Shown here: in pieces, positions 42,768 through 52,557 of the stretch
How positions within the stretch are numbered: the first letter of the stretch is position 1
Layout of the letters: every line of letters begins with the position of its first letter
Translations under genes and position numbers: made by a program
The notes under the pieces: model-generated
Database searches by the model: none
What the model was told of the DNA's origin: nothing
What the model saw: only the letters and a program-made list of their open reading frames with translations
Assembly: GCA_015068305.1 (NCBI GenBank)
Contig: SVKV01000005.1
Coordinates: 27,637-91,636, forward strand
Reading direction: 5' to 3'
DNA from: Oscillospiraceae bacterium
Lineage (GTDB): Bacteria; Bacillota; Clostridia; Oscillospirales; Oscillospiraceae
DNA length: 64,000 nucleotides

Positions 42768-43307
42768 ATGAATCCTACTTTTAAAATCACCATGGAAAAC
42801 GGCGGTGTTATCGAGGGCGAACTGTACCCCGATAAGGCACCCCAGAGCGTTGCAAACTTCGTGGACCTGTGCCAGCATAACTACTATGACGGCCTGATCT
42901 TCCACCGTGTCATCCCCGGCTTCATGATCCAGGGCGGCTGCCCCGAGGGCACCGGCATGGGCGGCCCCGGCTACTGCATCAAGGGCGAGTTCATGTTCAA
43001 CGGCTTCCCCAAGAACGACATCAAGCACAAGCGCGGTGTTCTGTCCATGGCCCGTTCCTCCTCCCCCAACTCTGCCGGCAGCCAGTTCTTCATCATGCAC
43101 CAGGATGCCAAGCACCTGGACAAGCAGTATGCTGCCTTCGGCAAGGTCACTTCCGGCATGGAGGTTGTGGATGCCATCGCTGCCACCAAGACCAATTTCC
43201 AGGACCGTCCTCTGACTGAGCAGAAAATCGCTTCCATCACTGTGGAAGTTAACGGCGCAGAGCTGGCAGAGCTGAAGAAGCTCCCTGATCCCTACGGCAG
43301 ATTCTAA
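42768..43307 (+). CDS. Peptidyl-prolyl cis-trans isomerase (cyclophilin type)
   Basis: YYDGLIFHRVIPGFMIQGG, GVLSMARSSSPNSAGSQFFI. Confidence 0.96.
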   Translation: MNPTFKITMENGGVIEGELYPDKAPQSVANFVDLCQHNYYDGLIFHRVIPGFMIQGGCPEGTGMGGPGYCIKGEFMFNGFPKNDIKHKRGVLSMARSSSPNSAGSQFFIMHQDAKHLDKQYAAFGKVTSGMEVVDAIAATKTNFQDRPLTEQKIASITVEVNGAELAELKKLPDPYGRF

Positions 43308-43322
43308 TTCAGAGTGAAGTAT

Positions 43323-43405
43323 TAAGAGTGGAGTGTGGAGTGATTCTTCCACTCCCGCCCACTCTTGATAACTCCACTCTTCACACTCCAAACTCCACAC
43401 TCTTA
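43323..43405. repeat. GAGTG-rich imperfect inverted repeat abutting the tmRNA 5' end
   Basis: taagagtggagtgtggagtg ... cactccaaactccacactctta. Confidence 0.75.
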
Positions 43406-43406
43406 T

Positions 43407-43754
43407 GGGGCCGTACTGGTTTCGACGGGGGTAGTGAGGCTGGATAAGCGGGCCGCGGCGCCTGACCGCGATAAAACGGGTACCTTTTAAATTTAACTGA
43501 CAACAATACTGTTGCTCTGGCTGCCTAATTAGGCGCCCATCCGCCCCGGAAGGTCCACGAGCCGGGCTCGGGTGTGATTTGAGTGGAGACCGTGCGTATG
43601 CAAAGCTTTGAGCATACCATGCATCATGAAGCTACTGATTCCCGGAGCGTGTCTGTTCACGCCGGGTTGAGGGAATGTAAATAACAGACTGCGCCCGGAG
43701 AAAGTCTTTCCAAGTTATTTTCGGACAGGGGTTCGATTCCCCTCGGCTCCACCA
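43407..43754 (+). ncRNA. ssrA: Transfer-messenger RNA; encoded tag DNNTVALAA (plus Ala from the charged CCA end)
   Basis: GGGGCCGTACTGGTTTCGACGGGG 5' end; GACAGGGGTTCGATTCCCCTCGGCTCCACCA 3' end pairing to GGGGCCG; tag ORF gac aac aat act gtt gct ctg gct gcc taa (43499-43528). Confidence 0.97.
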
Positions 43755-43794
43755 AAAAGAAGGACCACCCTTTATGGGTGGTCCTTCTTTTTGA
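43755..43794 (+). terminator. Intrinsic terminator of ssrA
   Basis: aaaaagaaggaccaccc-tttat-gggtggtccttcttttt. Confidence 0.9.
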
Positions 43795-44170
43795 TCAAGT
43801 AGAAGCTGGGGAATCGAACCGACCAAAATGCGGCGCGGATGAGCGCCGCTGGCGAGGGCATGACCGAGCCACTCCTTAATTTTTGCCCCAGAGGGCAAAA
43901 ATGCAAATCGATTCCCCTCGGTTTCTTTTATCTTTTATACAGTGTCTCTGATAAAGCAATTAATCTATCGAAGAAATCAATCCTTGATCTCAGCAAACTC
44001 AAGTTCCAGCTTCTCGACCTTATACACTTGACCCAGTTACTCTATCAGTATTATAGCAAACAGCAATGCTGATTGCAAATATTGCTATCGGCTTTGCCAA
44101 ACTGAATGCGGATGTGTCAGTTCCTGTCAAATGATCATATACTGGAATACCCACATTACAAGGAGGGGAT

Positions 44171-45112
44171 ATGATGAACAGATACAGATGCTTCCAGGAC
44201 TCAAAAGATGGACCGCAACATGATGACAACACCTGCAAGCGATACCGTCCCACAGAACTCTGCTGTGAAAACAAGGATTATTGCTGTTGCAACCTGTGTC
44301 CACCGGGACCTCGGGGACCTGCCGGGCCACAGGGTCCCATCGGTCCGAGAGGGCCTGCAGGTCCTCAAGGAATTCCGGGTGTCAGAGGACCTGTGGGTCC
44401 CCAAGGCCCCGAAGGAATCGCCGGTCCAGTTGGGCCTCAGGGGCCTGTCGGTGAATCTGGTCCTGTTGGGCCTCAAGGTCCCGGTGGTGTAGCTGGTCCC
44501 GCTGGTCCTCAAGGTCCCATAGGTGAAACCGGACCCATTGGTCCTCAAGGTCCTGTTGGTCCTCAGGGGCCTATCGGTGAAACTGGCCCCGTTGGCCCTC
44601 AGGGGCCCGTCGGTGAAACCGGTCCCATTGGTCCTCAGGGTCCCGTCGGTGAAACCGGTCCTGTTGGTCCTCAGGGCCCGGCCGGAGGCGTCTTGGGCTA
44701 TGCGGATTTCTATGCATTAATGCCTCCCGACAACGCTGCAACCGTAGCACCCGGCACAGATGTCAGTTTCCCTCAGGATGGTCCCAACAGCGGCACCGGC
44801 ATTGCCCGTTCCGGCCCAAGTTCCTTCACCCTGACAGAAATCGGCGCCTATCAGGTGCTGTTCCAGGTGAGTGTAACCGAGCCGGGACAGCTGATTCTGA
44901 CCTTGAACGGTGAAGATTTGGCATATACGGTGGCAGGCCGCGCAACCGGAACCTCCCAAATCGTTGGTATGGCGATTGTGGAAACAACTGCAGTCAACTC
45001 CGTTCTGACGGTGCGAAATCCCGAAGGAACCGCAGAAGCGCTGACGATCACTCCCCTGGCAGGCGGAACCAGACCAGTCTCTGCACACCTGGTGATCACA
45101 CAGATTCAGTAA
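44171..45112 (+). CDS. Collagen-like (Gly-X-Y) protein with BclA/exosporium-type C-terminal domain
   Basis: Cys-rich N-terminus, 42 uninterrupted G-X-Y triplets (44306-44683), C-terminal domain [38 protein letters not shown]... Confidence 0.9.
   Translation: MMNRYRCFQDSKDGPQHDDNTCKRYRPTELCCENKDYCCCNLCPPGPRGPAGPQGPIGPRGPAGPQGIPGVRGPVGPQGPEGIAGPVGPQGPVGESGPVGPQGPGGVAGPAGPQGPIGETGPIGPQGPVGPQGPIGETGPVGPQGPVGETGPIGPQGPVGETGPVGPQGPAGGVLGYADFYALMPPDNAATVAPGTDVSFPQDGPNSGTGIARSGPSSFTLTEIGAYQVLFQVSVTEPGQLILTLNGEDLAYTVAGRATGTSQIVGMAIVETTAVNSVLTVRNPEGTAEALTITPLAGGTRPVSAHLVITQIQ
44306..44683 (+). repeat. Collagen-like [12 protein letters not shown] coding repeat
   Basis: Repeated ggtcctcagggtcccgtcggtgaaaccggtcc-type units. 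Confidence 0.9.
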
Positions 45113-45149
45113 AGCACGTATACAGAGATGGTATTACAGCCATTATAAA

Positions 45150-45178
45150 AGAGCCTGCATCAAAACGATGCAGGCTCC
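45150..45178. terminator. Bidirectional intrinsic terminator
   Basis: gagcctgcatc-aaaac-gatgcaggctc between convergent genes. Confidence 0.75.
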
Positions 45179-45182
45179 TTCA

Positions 45183-46979
45183 TTAAAAGTCCATGGCCAT
45201 CCGGCTGGATTCCTCTTCGGAAAGCTCCCGGACATTGGTCTCCATGACCCGGTAGACCCGCTGGCACATATTCAGCACGCTGGGCCGGTGGGTGGTGACG
45301 ATGCAGGTCTTATTGGGGTGCTGCTTGATGATGTTGCGAAGCACCTGCCGCTCGGTGGTTACATCCAGGGCCGAAGTTGCCTCGTCCATCAGCAGAATCG
45401 GTGCATCCCGCAAAACTGCCCGGGCGATGGCAATTCGCTGGGCCTGTCCTTCGGAAAGGCCCATGCCCCGTTCACCAACGTTCATCCCAATACCCTGGGG
45501 ATGGCGGCTGACAAAGTCCCAGGCGCAGGCCGTTTTCAGCGCGTCGATGATTTCCTCATCCGTGGCATCTTCCTTGACCATCCGCAGATTTTCTGCAATG
45601 GTACCGGAGAGAATGGTGTTGCCCTGGGGTACATAGGAGAAAAACTGCCGGACATCGGCGCTCATATCCATTTCCCTGCCATCCTTACCGGAAAGGACCA
45701 CACTGCCGTCCTGGGGCGAAATCAATCCCAGGATCAGCCGCAGCATCGTCGTTTTGCCCTCTCCGCTGGGGCCCACCAGTGCGACGATCTCGCCCGGCTG
45801 AGCTACAAAATCGCTGTCCGTGATTACATTCTGTCCTTCCATATAAGAGAAGTCCACGTCCTTCATCCGGACAGTCAAGCCATCATCTTTGACCGCGTCC
45901 AGCTGCTTTGCCGCTTCCGGATTGTGAAACTCCTTGGGAAGCTGAACGATTTCGCGGATACGGTGGGCAGAAATAGAGCTGTTCAGCATACCGGGAATGA
46001 TACCCACAAGGGAATTGAACTGGCTGGTCAGCGCAGAGCGCTGCTGGAGAAACAGCGTCATGGTGCCGTAGGAAATAGCGCCGCTCCACATCCGGAACAG
46101 ACAGTAGCCGAAGGCAACAAAGGTCACTCCCGTGGAAATCAGCTTGGTCAGAATACCGGTCTTGATCTGGAACAAATTGTATTCCAGGCTGTGGTCTTTG
46201 TATTTACCCTGCCATTTTTTCAGTTCACGGCCGTATTTGTCCATGATGCCGAAGCTTTTGATGGTATCGATGTTATAGAATGTCTCCACCTCAAAGCTCA
46301 TGAGCTTACTGTTCATCTGCAGGACCCGTTCCCGGTATTCCTTATTCTTGCGCATGATATACCGGCTCATCAGAAGCAGGAAAGGCGCACTTCCCAATGC
46401 AATGAACGCCATGGTCACATCATAATAAAGAATCACGCAGAAGGTAGCAATGAAATTGTACACAGAAAGAATCAGCGAAGGGCCCCAGCTGACCGCATTG
46501 CCCGCAACGGTGCTGACGTCGCTGTTGAACCGGTTCAGAAGATCGCCATTGGGATACCGATTCAGCTCCAGCCACTTGGCATCAATGATCTGAGAGAAAA
46601 TGTCCGCCTGGATGTCATTGCCCACATCGATGCTGATCTTCAGGGACAGGCGGCCGATGACGCTGGAAAACACCAGACTGAACACCGTGGAAAAGACCAT
46701 CATAAAAACAAGGACCCACAGCTGATCCAGCTTTTTACCCACAATGATATCGATCAGATACTTGCTAACCACAGAGGAAACCAGGCCCAGAGTAGAGCTC
46801 AAAATACCCAGGATCAGATAAAAGGCTATGACCTTCTTGTATCGCTTGCTGTAGGAGAAGATCCACTTCCAGTCGTCAATAAAAGTAGAAAACGTTCCGT
46901 CGTCGATCTTATTCAGCAGCTGCTGCAGCGATTCGGATTTCAGAAACCGGTTCAGACCGGTAAACTTATTCTTTTGCAT
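45183..46979 (-). CDS. ABC transporter, fused permease/ATP-binding protein (exporter type)
   Basis: ALVGPSGEGKTTMLRLILG, MGLSEGQAQRIAIARAVLRDAPILLMDEATSALD. Confidence 0.93.
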   Translation of the reverse strand: MQKNKFTGLNRFLKSESLQQLLNKIDDGTFSTFIDDWKWIFSYSKRYKKVIAFYLILGILSSTLGLVSSVVSKYLIDIIVGKKLDQLWVLVFMMVFSTVFSLVFSSVIGRLSLKISIDVGNDIQADIFSQIIDAKWLELNRYPNGDLLNRFNSDVSTVAGNAVSWGPSLILSVYNFIATFCVILYYDVTMAFIALGSAPFLLLMSRYIMRKNKEYRERVLQMNSKLMSFEVETFYNIDTIKSFGIMDKYGRELKKWQGKYKDHSLEYNLFQIKTGILTKLISTGVTFVAFGYCLFRMWSGAISYGTMTLFLQQRSALTSQFNSLVGIIPGMLNSSISAHRIREIVQLPKEFHNPEAAKQLDAVKDDGLTVRMKDVDFSYMEGQNVITDSDFVAQPGEIVALVGPSGEGKTTMLRLILGLISPQDGSVVLSGKDGREMDMSADVRQFFSYVPQGNTILSGTIAENLRMVKEDATDEEIIDALKTACAWDFVSRHPQGIGMNVGERGMGLSEGQAQRIAIARAVLRDAPILLMDEATSALDVTTERQVLRNIIKQHPNKTCIVTTHRPSVLNMCQRVYRVMETNVRELSEEESSRMAMDF

Positions 46980-46982
46980 CCT

Positions 46983-48368
46983 TTACCTCCTTCTTCCGGA
47001 AGATGCTTCCAGAGGATTCCAGCTGCCTCTGAGATAGGTGGCAGAAAACAGTGCAAACAGCAGCAGATTGTGGCCGATCATGCAGCCCCAGGCTGCAACC
47101 AGGCCCATGCCCAGCAGCTGGGTGCAGATATACGTACCTACAATCCGGACACCCCACATGCCAATGATATTGAACACAAAGGGTGCCTTGGTTTTGCCCA
47201 CACCCTGCATCATGCCTTCGACAATGATGGAAACGCCATAGAAGGGCTCCGAAAGAGCCACCATCCGCAGCACAGTGCTGCCAAGTTCAATGACATCCGG
47301 GCTGTCCGAGAAAATTCCCATCAGCGCCGGTGCCAGCAGGAACAGGGCGCCACCGGAAATCACCATCAAAATTACTTCGATGGGCAAGAACATGGAGGAT
47401 ATATCCTTCATGCGCTTGCTGTCTTTCGCGCCGTAGGCATTGCCCACCAGCGTTGCAGCAGCAGTCTGCATGCCGTAGCCGGGGATATAGAATGCGGATT
47501 CCACGGTATTTGCGATGGTATGGGCAGCGGTAGCCACCTCGCCGATGCTGTTGACCATGGATGCAAAGAACACATAGCCCAAAGAGGTACCGAACCGCTG
47601 GAGCATATTGGGCAGAGCCACCTTCATGCAGGGGGCCAGGATCTCCGGATCCGGCTTTATGGTTTTACCCCGGGGAGAAATATCCGGATGCCGCCAGAGT
47701 ACCACCGTGATGGCGATACCGCCGAAGGTGAAGGCGATGGCGCTGGCAAGAGCCGCACCGATGACGCCCATTCCGGCGCCGGGAACGGTAATGCCCCAAA
47801 GAGTTCTTGTGGGATAGATCAGAAGAAAATTCAGCACAACATTGATCAGATTCACCCCAACACCGATCTTCATGGGTGTTTTGGTGTCCCCTGCCGCCCG
47901 CAGGACCATGCCGAAGATGGTGCTGGCGGTTCTTGGAAGCATGGGCGCATAGAGAATGAAGAAATACTGTCCGGTGAGGATCTGGATTTCCGGGTCCACC
48001 TGCATCCAGACCGGTACAAACTCGCTGATACTGAGGCAAACCGCCGTAAAGACCAGGCCTACCACCAATGTGATCAGCACGGCCTGGGCGGAGGCCCGGG
48101 AAGCCTTCTCCCGATCCCCGGCACCGTGGGACTGGGCAATGTAGGAAAGGAATCCGATACCCAGCGCTGCGGTACTGCTGCCGATGAGCCAGCTGACGGT
48201 GGAGGTAGCACCGACGGCTGCGGTGGCATAGGTACCCAGGGATCCCACCATGGCCGTGTCGATGTACTGGACCGCCGTCTGCATGGCCTGCTCCAGCATG
48301 GTGGGCCATGCAAGGCTCAGGATGGTGGCGACCATTGCCATATTCAGTTTTCTGTTTCTTTGGATCAT
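46983..48368 (-). CDS. MATE family efflux transporter
   Basis: MIQRNRKLNMAMVATILSLAWPTMLEQAMQTAVQYIDTAMVGSLGTYATAAVGAT; ~12 TM. Confidence 0.93.
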   Translation of the reverse strand: MIQRNRKLNMAMVATILSLAWPTMLEQAMQTAVQYIDTAMVGSLGTYATAAVGATSTVSWLIGSSTAALGIGFLSYIAQSHGAGDREKASRASAQAVLITLVVGLVFTAVCLSISEFVPVWMQVDPEIQILTGQYFFILYAPMLPRTASTIFGMVLRAAGDTKTPMKIGVGVNLINVVLNFLLIYPTRTLWGITVPGAGMGVIGAALASAIAFTFGGIAITVVLWRHPDISPRGKTIKPDPEILAPCMKVALPNMLQRFGTSLGYVFFASMVNSIGEVATAAHTIANTVESAFYIPGYGMQTAAATLVGNAYGAKDSKRMKDISSMFLPIEVILMVISGGALFLLAPALMGIFSDSPDVIELGSTVLRMVALSEPFYGVSIIVEGMMQGVGKTKAPFVFNIIGMWGVRIVGTYICTQLLGMGLVAAWGCMIGHNLLLFALFSATYLRGSWNPLEASSGRRR

Positions 48369-48371
48369 GGC

Positions 48372-48399
48372 ATACCTCTGCTTATACATATAGAGGTAT
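48372..48399. promoter_or_regulatory. 8-bp inverted repeat between the -10 and SD of the MATE/ABC operon (candidate operator)
   Basis: ATACCTCT-gcttatacatat-AGAGGTAT; minus promoter TTTACT-N17-TACAAT at 48398-48426. Confidence 0.5.
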
Positions 48400-48432
48400 T
48401 GTAGCAAAGAAATCGGCCAAAGTAAATAGTAA

Positions 48433-48458
48433 AACCCGGCAGGATTTCCTGCCGGGCT
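48433..48458 (-). terminator. Intrinsic terminator downstream of the anti-sigma-like gene
   Basis: cccggcagg-attt-cctgccggg with T-run in the minus direction. Confidence 0.8.
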
Positions 48459-48462
48459 CCGT

Positions 48463-49509
48463 TTAGTTTAGCTCATATTCCGTTTCGTTCACAATGACAG
48501 ACTTGACTGATTCCATATCCACTAGCCTGTTAAATATATATGATGCATCACAATTCTCGTTTATAAGTGCATACTTTGTATTATTGATTACCCTGTCATC
48601 TGCCTCGCTTTTAATGATGTATTCCGAACCATCGATAAAACGCAAAGCAAGGTACTCCAGCTTTACATCATCTACCGGCGGCATATAAGCACCACCCTCA
48701 AAGGTGTATCCTAAGAATTTGAAATATGGTAAATGCAGTTTTATTGCGATCGGTGATACAGAAATCGCCTCCTGATGCTTCTTAGACTTCATTCCACCGC
48801 CGTCCAAAAGTGGTAATTTCAAAGACTGCTCTGTTTCGAAGAAGAACATGATTTCAACTTGTTTGCTTTCAATATCAGCATTGCAATAGTAGGATGCAAC
48901 AGACAGTATCGTGTCCGTCGTTTCTTCTTCTACAATGTAATTCATCCATTGTGCCCCTTTGATGTTTACTAATTCACCTCCGGGCCACCAGACTTCACCC
49001 CAGAACTGGGTATCGTAACCCTTTACTCCATGTTCATTCTCAATGGTGTAGTAGATCACTCCGCAATTTGTTGCAGAGTCATATTGATGCGCATTGACTG
49101 TTAATACATAATCTTCATAACAGATAGACTGCCCAACCGCGGAAATATAGGGAGCTACTTCCTGAGCTACTTCTTGATCCACCGGAACATGTTCAACCGT
49201 TGGTTCAATTATTTCGTACTCCAGATCATAATAAGTTTCAACTCGGATTTTTCCATCGTCCTTAGAATACTCATCAGTGCCAAAGAATGTCCTCAGCATT
49301 TCCATAGGATTCTCATATTGCGTAAATCCTACATATGCGAATACTGTGGTAGCAAGCATCGCAGAAAGTATGGCAGCAACCAGTAATACTCTGCCTGCTC
49401 TTCTGACACCAGAATGCTTATTCTGCGCAGCACACAAAATATTGTCCGCCTCCTGCACATACTTGCTGTGGACATAGCTCATGTCACTGAGCAATTCTTT
49501 TCCGTTCAT
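48463..49509 (-). CDS. Membrane-anchored anti-sigma-like/DUF4179-type protein
   Basis: Single TM after a short cytosolic N-terminus, large extracytoplasmic domain; start overlaps the end of an upstream ECF sigma gene. Confidence 0.65.
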   Translation of the reverse strand: MNGKELLSDMSYVHSKYVQEADNILCAAQNKHSGVRRAGRVLLVAAILSAMLATTVFAYVGFTQYENPMEMLRTFFGTDEYSKDDGKIRVETYYDLEYEIIEPTVEHVPVDQEVAQEVAPYISAVGQSICYEDYVLTVNAHQYDSATNCGVIYYTIENEHGVKGYDTQFWGEVWWPGGELVNIKGAQWMNYIVEEETTDTILSVASYYCNADIESKQVEIMFFFETEQSLKLPLLDGGGMKSKKHQEAISVSPIAIKLHLPYFKFLGYTFEGGAYMPPVDDVKLEYLALRFIDGSEYIIKSEADDRVINNTKYALINENCDASYIFNRLVDMESVKSVIVNETEYELN

Positions 49510-50069
49510 ACTGCAATGCCCTCCTTTGCCAAAAATGCCTTCAGCTTCCCTCTTGTCCGGTGCAGACTGGTTTTAACCTTGCTCTGACCGATGCCGTAGC
49601 GTCTGGAGATTTCCTCTATGGAATCGCAATACCAGTAGCGCCGCAGAAAGATCATTCTGCTCTCCCTGGGCGTCACCGCCAGAAACTCATTAAGAAGATG
49701 TCCGATCTCCTGGCCTTCCAGCCTTCGCTCCCAGCCCCGGTCCGGAATGCACAGCTGCATCTCCTCGGACAGGCTGACAACCTCCGCCTTCCGCTTGGCC
49801 GCATTGTCCCAGTCCAGCTTTCCGAATGCCAGATGACGGCAGATTTTTGCAAGAAATGCAAACAGATACACAGGCCTTTCCGGCGGTATGGTCTGCCAGG
49901 CTTTCAGATACGTATCGTTGACACTTTCCTCCGCATCCTCATACTTCGAAAGGATCCGGAATGCGATTCCCTGGAGCTTCCGGCCATAGGCGAAGGCAGT
50001 ACAGGAAACAGCCTCTTCCTTTCTGGCCCAGTACAGTTCGATGATTTGATCGTCGGTCAAGGCGATCAC
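49506..50069 (-). CDS. ECF-type RNA polymerase sigma factor
   Basis: GRKLQGIAFRILSKYEDAEESVNDTYLKAWQTIPPERP and SIEEISRRYGIGQSKVKTSLHRTRGKLKAFL. Confidence 0.92.
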   Translation of the reverse strand: MIALTDDQIIELYWARKEEAVSCTAFAYGRKLQGIAFRILSKYEDAEESVNDTYLKAWQTIPPERPVYLFAFLAKICRHLAFGKLDWDNAAKRKAEVVSLSEEMQLCIPDRGWERRLEGQEIGHLLNEFLAVTPRESRMIFLRRYWYCDSIEEISRRYGIGQSKVKTSLHRTRGKLKAFLAKEGIAV

Positions 50070-50130
50070 CTCCTATCTTTGTTTCACCTTAACAGAGGGA
50101 TTTTTAATGGCAAAGGTTACAGGACCAATA

Positions 50131-50162
50131 AAAAATCCGGGAAACATTTCTGCTTCCCGGAA
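50131..50162 (-). terminator. Intrinsic terminator of the clpE-like gene
   Basis: tccgggaa...ttcccgga hairpin, T-run in the minus direction. Confidence 0.75.
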
Positions 50163-50166
50163 TGAT

Positions 50167-52470
50167 TTATGCAGTTTCGAGGGTGACCTTGTCATCCGCG
50201 ATGCTGATACGGATGGAAGAAATGGGATCATCGAAGGAATCAATGATCTTCTCAGAGATGGGATCCTCCAGGTCCCGCTGGATGGTGCGGCGCAGATTCC
50301 GGGCGCCATAGACCATGGAGTAGGCCTTCTTCACCAGATACTGCCGCAGAGATTCATCCCAGGAAAGCTCCAGTCCACGGGATGCAAGGCTTTCCTTCAG
50401 TTCCTTCAGCATGATATCCGCAATACCAAGGAAATTGTCCTCCGTCAGATGGTTGAAGGTAATGATCTCATCCACCCGGTTGATAAACTCGGGACGCAGG
50501 AAGCCCTGGAGGGCTTTCATGGTCCGCTCCTTCACCATATCTCCGGAGGTGCGTCCGAAGCCCATACCGCCCACCTGTCCCTCGGAACCTGCGTTGGAGG
50601 TCATGACGATGATGGTATTCTCGAAATTTACCACACGGCCCTGGGCGTCGCTGATCCGGCCGTCGTCCAGAACCTGAAGCAGGACATTCAGCACATCGGG
50701 ATGGGCTTTCTCGATTTCATCAAAGAGCACCACAGAATAGGGTCTGCGGCGGATCTTCTCCGTCAGCTGGCCCGCTTCATCGTAGCCCACATAGCCGGGG
50801 GGCGAACCGATCAGCTTGGAAACTGCGTGCTTTTCCATATACTCGGACATATCCACCCGGATCAGACTGTCCACACTGTCGAACAGGTCATCAGCCAGCC
50901 GCTTGACCAGCTCCGTCTTACCGACGCCGGTAGGACCGACAAAAATGAAGGAAACAGGCCGCTTCTTGGGGCTGATGCCCACCCGGTTGCGGCGGATTGC
51001 ACGGGAGACCGCATCCACAGCCTCATCCTGGCCCACGATATGTTCTTTCAGCCGGTCGGACAGGCCCTTGATCTGCTCATACTCCTGGGCCTTGATCTTG
51101 GATGCAGGAATTTGGGTCCACAGCTCGATGATCCGGGCCAGATTCTCCATGGTCACCGCTGGCTTGGGAAGTTTTTCCAGCTCCTCGATTTTTGCGGCAA
51201 CCTGCATCAGTTTGGTGCGGATATGGGCCAGTCGCTCATAATTGGTATTCTCCGTATCCTCATTGAGCATACGAAGCTCCAGTTCGTAGTCATCCCGCTC
51301 CTTCTTTGCCTCTGCCAGCAGGGAGATCTCCTTGCACCGCAGATTCACATCGGAGCAGGCTTCGTCCAGCAGGTCGATGGCCTTATCGGGTAGGAAACGG
51401 TCGGTAATATAGCGCTCAGAGAGCACCACGCACTGCCGTGCAATCTCCGGGGAGATCACAACGCCGTGGAAATCCGCATAGGCCTTGGCGATTCCCTGCA
51501 TGATCTGGGCAGCCTCCTCCAGAGAGGGCTCTGCCACGGAAACAGGCTGGAAGCGCCGTTCCAGGGCTGCATCCTTTTCGATATACTTGCGATACTCAGC
51601 AAAGGTGGTGGCACCGATGACCTGAATCTCGCCACGGGACAGGGCGGGCTTGAGGATATTGGCTGCATTCATGCTGCCCTCTGCATCGCCGGCACCCACC
51701 AGATTGTGGACTTCGTCAATAACCAGGATGATATTGCCGCACTCCTTGATCTCACCGATCAGGCTCTTCATACGGCTTTCAAACTGGCCTCGGAACTGAG
51801 TACCTGCCACCAGGGCAGTCAGATCCAGGAGGAATACTTCCTTATCCTTCAGCTTGTAAGGCACCTCACCGGAGGCAATCCGCTGGGCAAGGCCCTCCGC
51901 AATGGCGGTCTTACCGACGCCGGGCTCACCGATGAGGCAGGGGTTGTTTTTCTGGCGGCGGTTGAGGATCTGGATCACCCGTTCGGTCTCCACATCCCGG
52001 CCGATCACCTTATCCAGTTTTCCCGCTCTGGCACGGCCGGTCAGATCCATGCAGTAGGAATCCAGGAATTTATGCTTTTGGGACTTTTTCTTGCCCTTCT
52101 CTCCTTCCTCCTGCTTTTCCTCCTTCTTGGGAGGGCGGGGCGCGGGAGGATTGGGCATATTCCCGCCGTTCATGCCGCCGAACAGCTGGTTCAGCAGCGG
52201 AAAAGTGGCGGTCTGGGAGTCCACCTCGTCATCATCATGGCGGTCGGCTTCATCGATCTGACCGAAGAAGCTGCCCATTTCATCGGTGAGCATATCCAGT
52301 TCATCCTCAGAAATACCCATCTGGCGGACTGCCTCATCGATCTGGGGAATTCCCAGACTTCTTGCACATTTCAGGCAGTAACCTTCGTTCATGGATACGC
52401 CGTTTTCAATCTTCGTAATAAAAAGAACCGCCAGGTTCTTCTTGCACTTGATGCACATTTTGGGCTGCAT
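50167..52470 (-). CDS. ATP-dependent Clp protease ATP-binding subunit, ClpE-like
   Basis: N-terminal zinc finger [17 protein letters not shown]...[10 protein letters not shown]; two AAA domains [13 protein letters not shown] and [16 protein letters not shown]. Confidence 0.9.
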   Translation of the reverse strand: MQPKMCIKCKKNLAVLFITKIENGVSMNEGYCLKCARSLGIPQIDEAVRQMGISEDELDMLTDEMGSFFGQIDEADRHDDDEVDSQTATFPLLNQLFGGMNGGNMPNPPAPRPPKKEEKQEEGEKGKKKSQKHKFLDSYCMDLTGRARAGKLDKVIGRDVETERVIQILNRRQKNNPCLIGEPGVGKTAIAEGLAQRIASGEVPYKLKDKEVFLLDLTALVAGTQFRGQFESRMKSLIGEIKECGNIILVIDEVHNLVGAGDAEGSMNAANILKPALSRGEIQVIGATTFAEYRKYIEKDAALERRFQPVSVAEPSLEEAAQIMQGIAKAYADFHGVVISPEIARQCVVLSERYITDRFLPDKAIDLLDEACSDVNLRCKEISLLAEAKKERDDYELELRMLNEDTENTNYERLAHIRTKLMQVAAKIEELEKLPKPAVTMENLARIIELWTQIPASKIKAQEYEQIKGLSDRLKEHIVGQDEAVDAVSRAIRRNRVGISPKKRPVSFIFVGPTGVGKTELVKRLADDLFDSVDSLIRVDMSEYMEKHAVSKLIGSPPGYVGYDEAGQLTEKIRRRPYSVVLFDEIEKAHPDVLNVLLQVLDDGRISDAQGRVVNFENTIIVMTSNAGSEGQVGGMGFGRTSGDMVKERTMKALQGFLRPEFINRVDEIITFNHLTEDNFLGIADIMLKELKESLASRGLELSWDESLRQYLVKKAYSMVYGARNLRRTIQRDLEDPISEKIIDSFDDPISSIRISIADDKVTLETA

Positions 52471-52497
52471 CGCAAATCTCTCCTTTCACAAGGAAAC

Positions 52498-52540
52498 TTC
52501 CTTTTTGGCACAGTATAGCACACACCGTACCAAAAAGGAA
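52498..52540. promoter_or_regulatory. 14-bp inverted repeat over the clpE-like promoter
   Basis: TTCCTTTTTGGCAC-agtatagcacacacc-GTACCAAAAAGGAA; one mismatch; encloses minus-strand -10 TATACT. Confidence 0.65.
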
Positions 52541-52557
52541 AAACAAAATATGAATTC

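Noticed and set aside
43632-43898. 88-aa minus-strand ORF over the tmRNA 3' end (SRGESNPCPK...)
   Set aside because: Typical spurious ORF antisense to tRNA-like sequence and terminator
44306-44683. Short-period repeats considered as a CRISPR or minisatellite
   Set aside because: Repeats are in frame and encode Gly-X-Y collagen triplets; no spacer structure
45168-48404. 1078-aa plus-strand ORF opposite the ABC and MATE genes
   Set aside because: Spans two unrelated genes antisense; composition (H/Q/G-rich) typical of antisense reading
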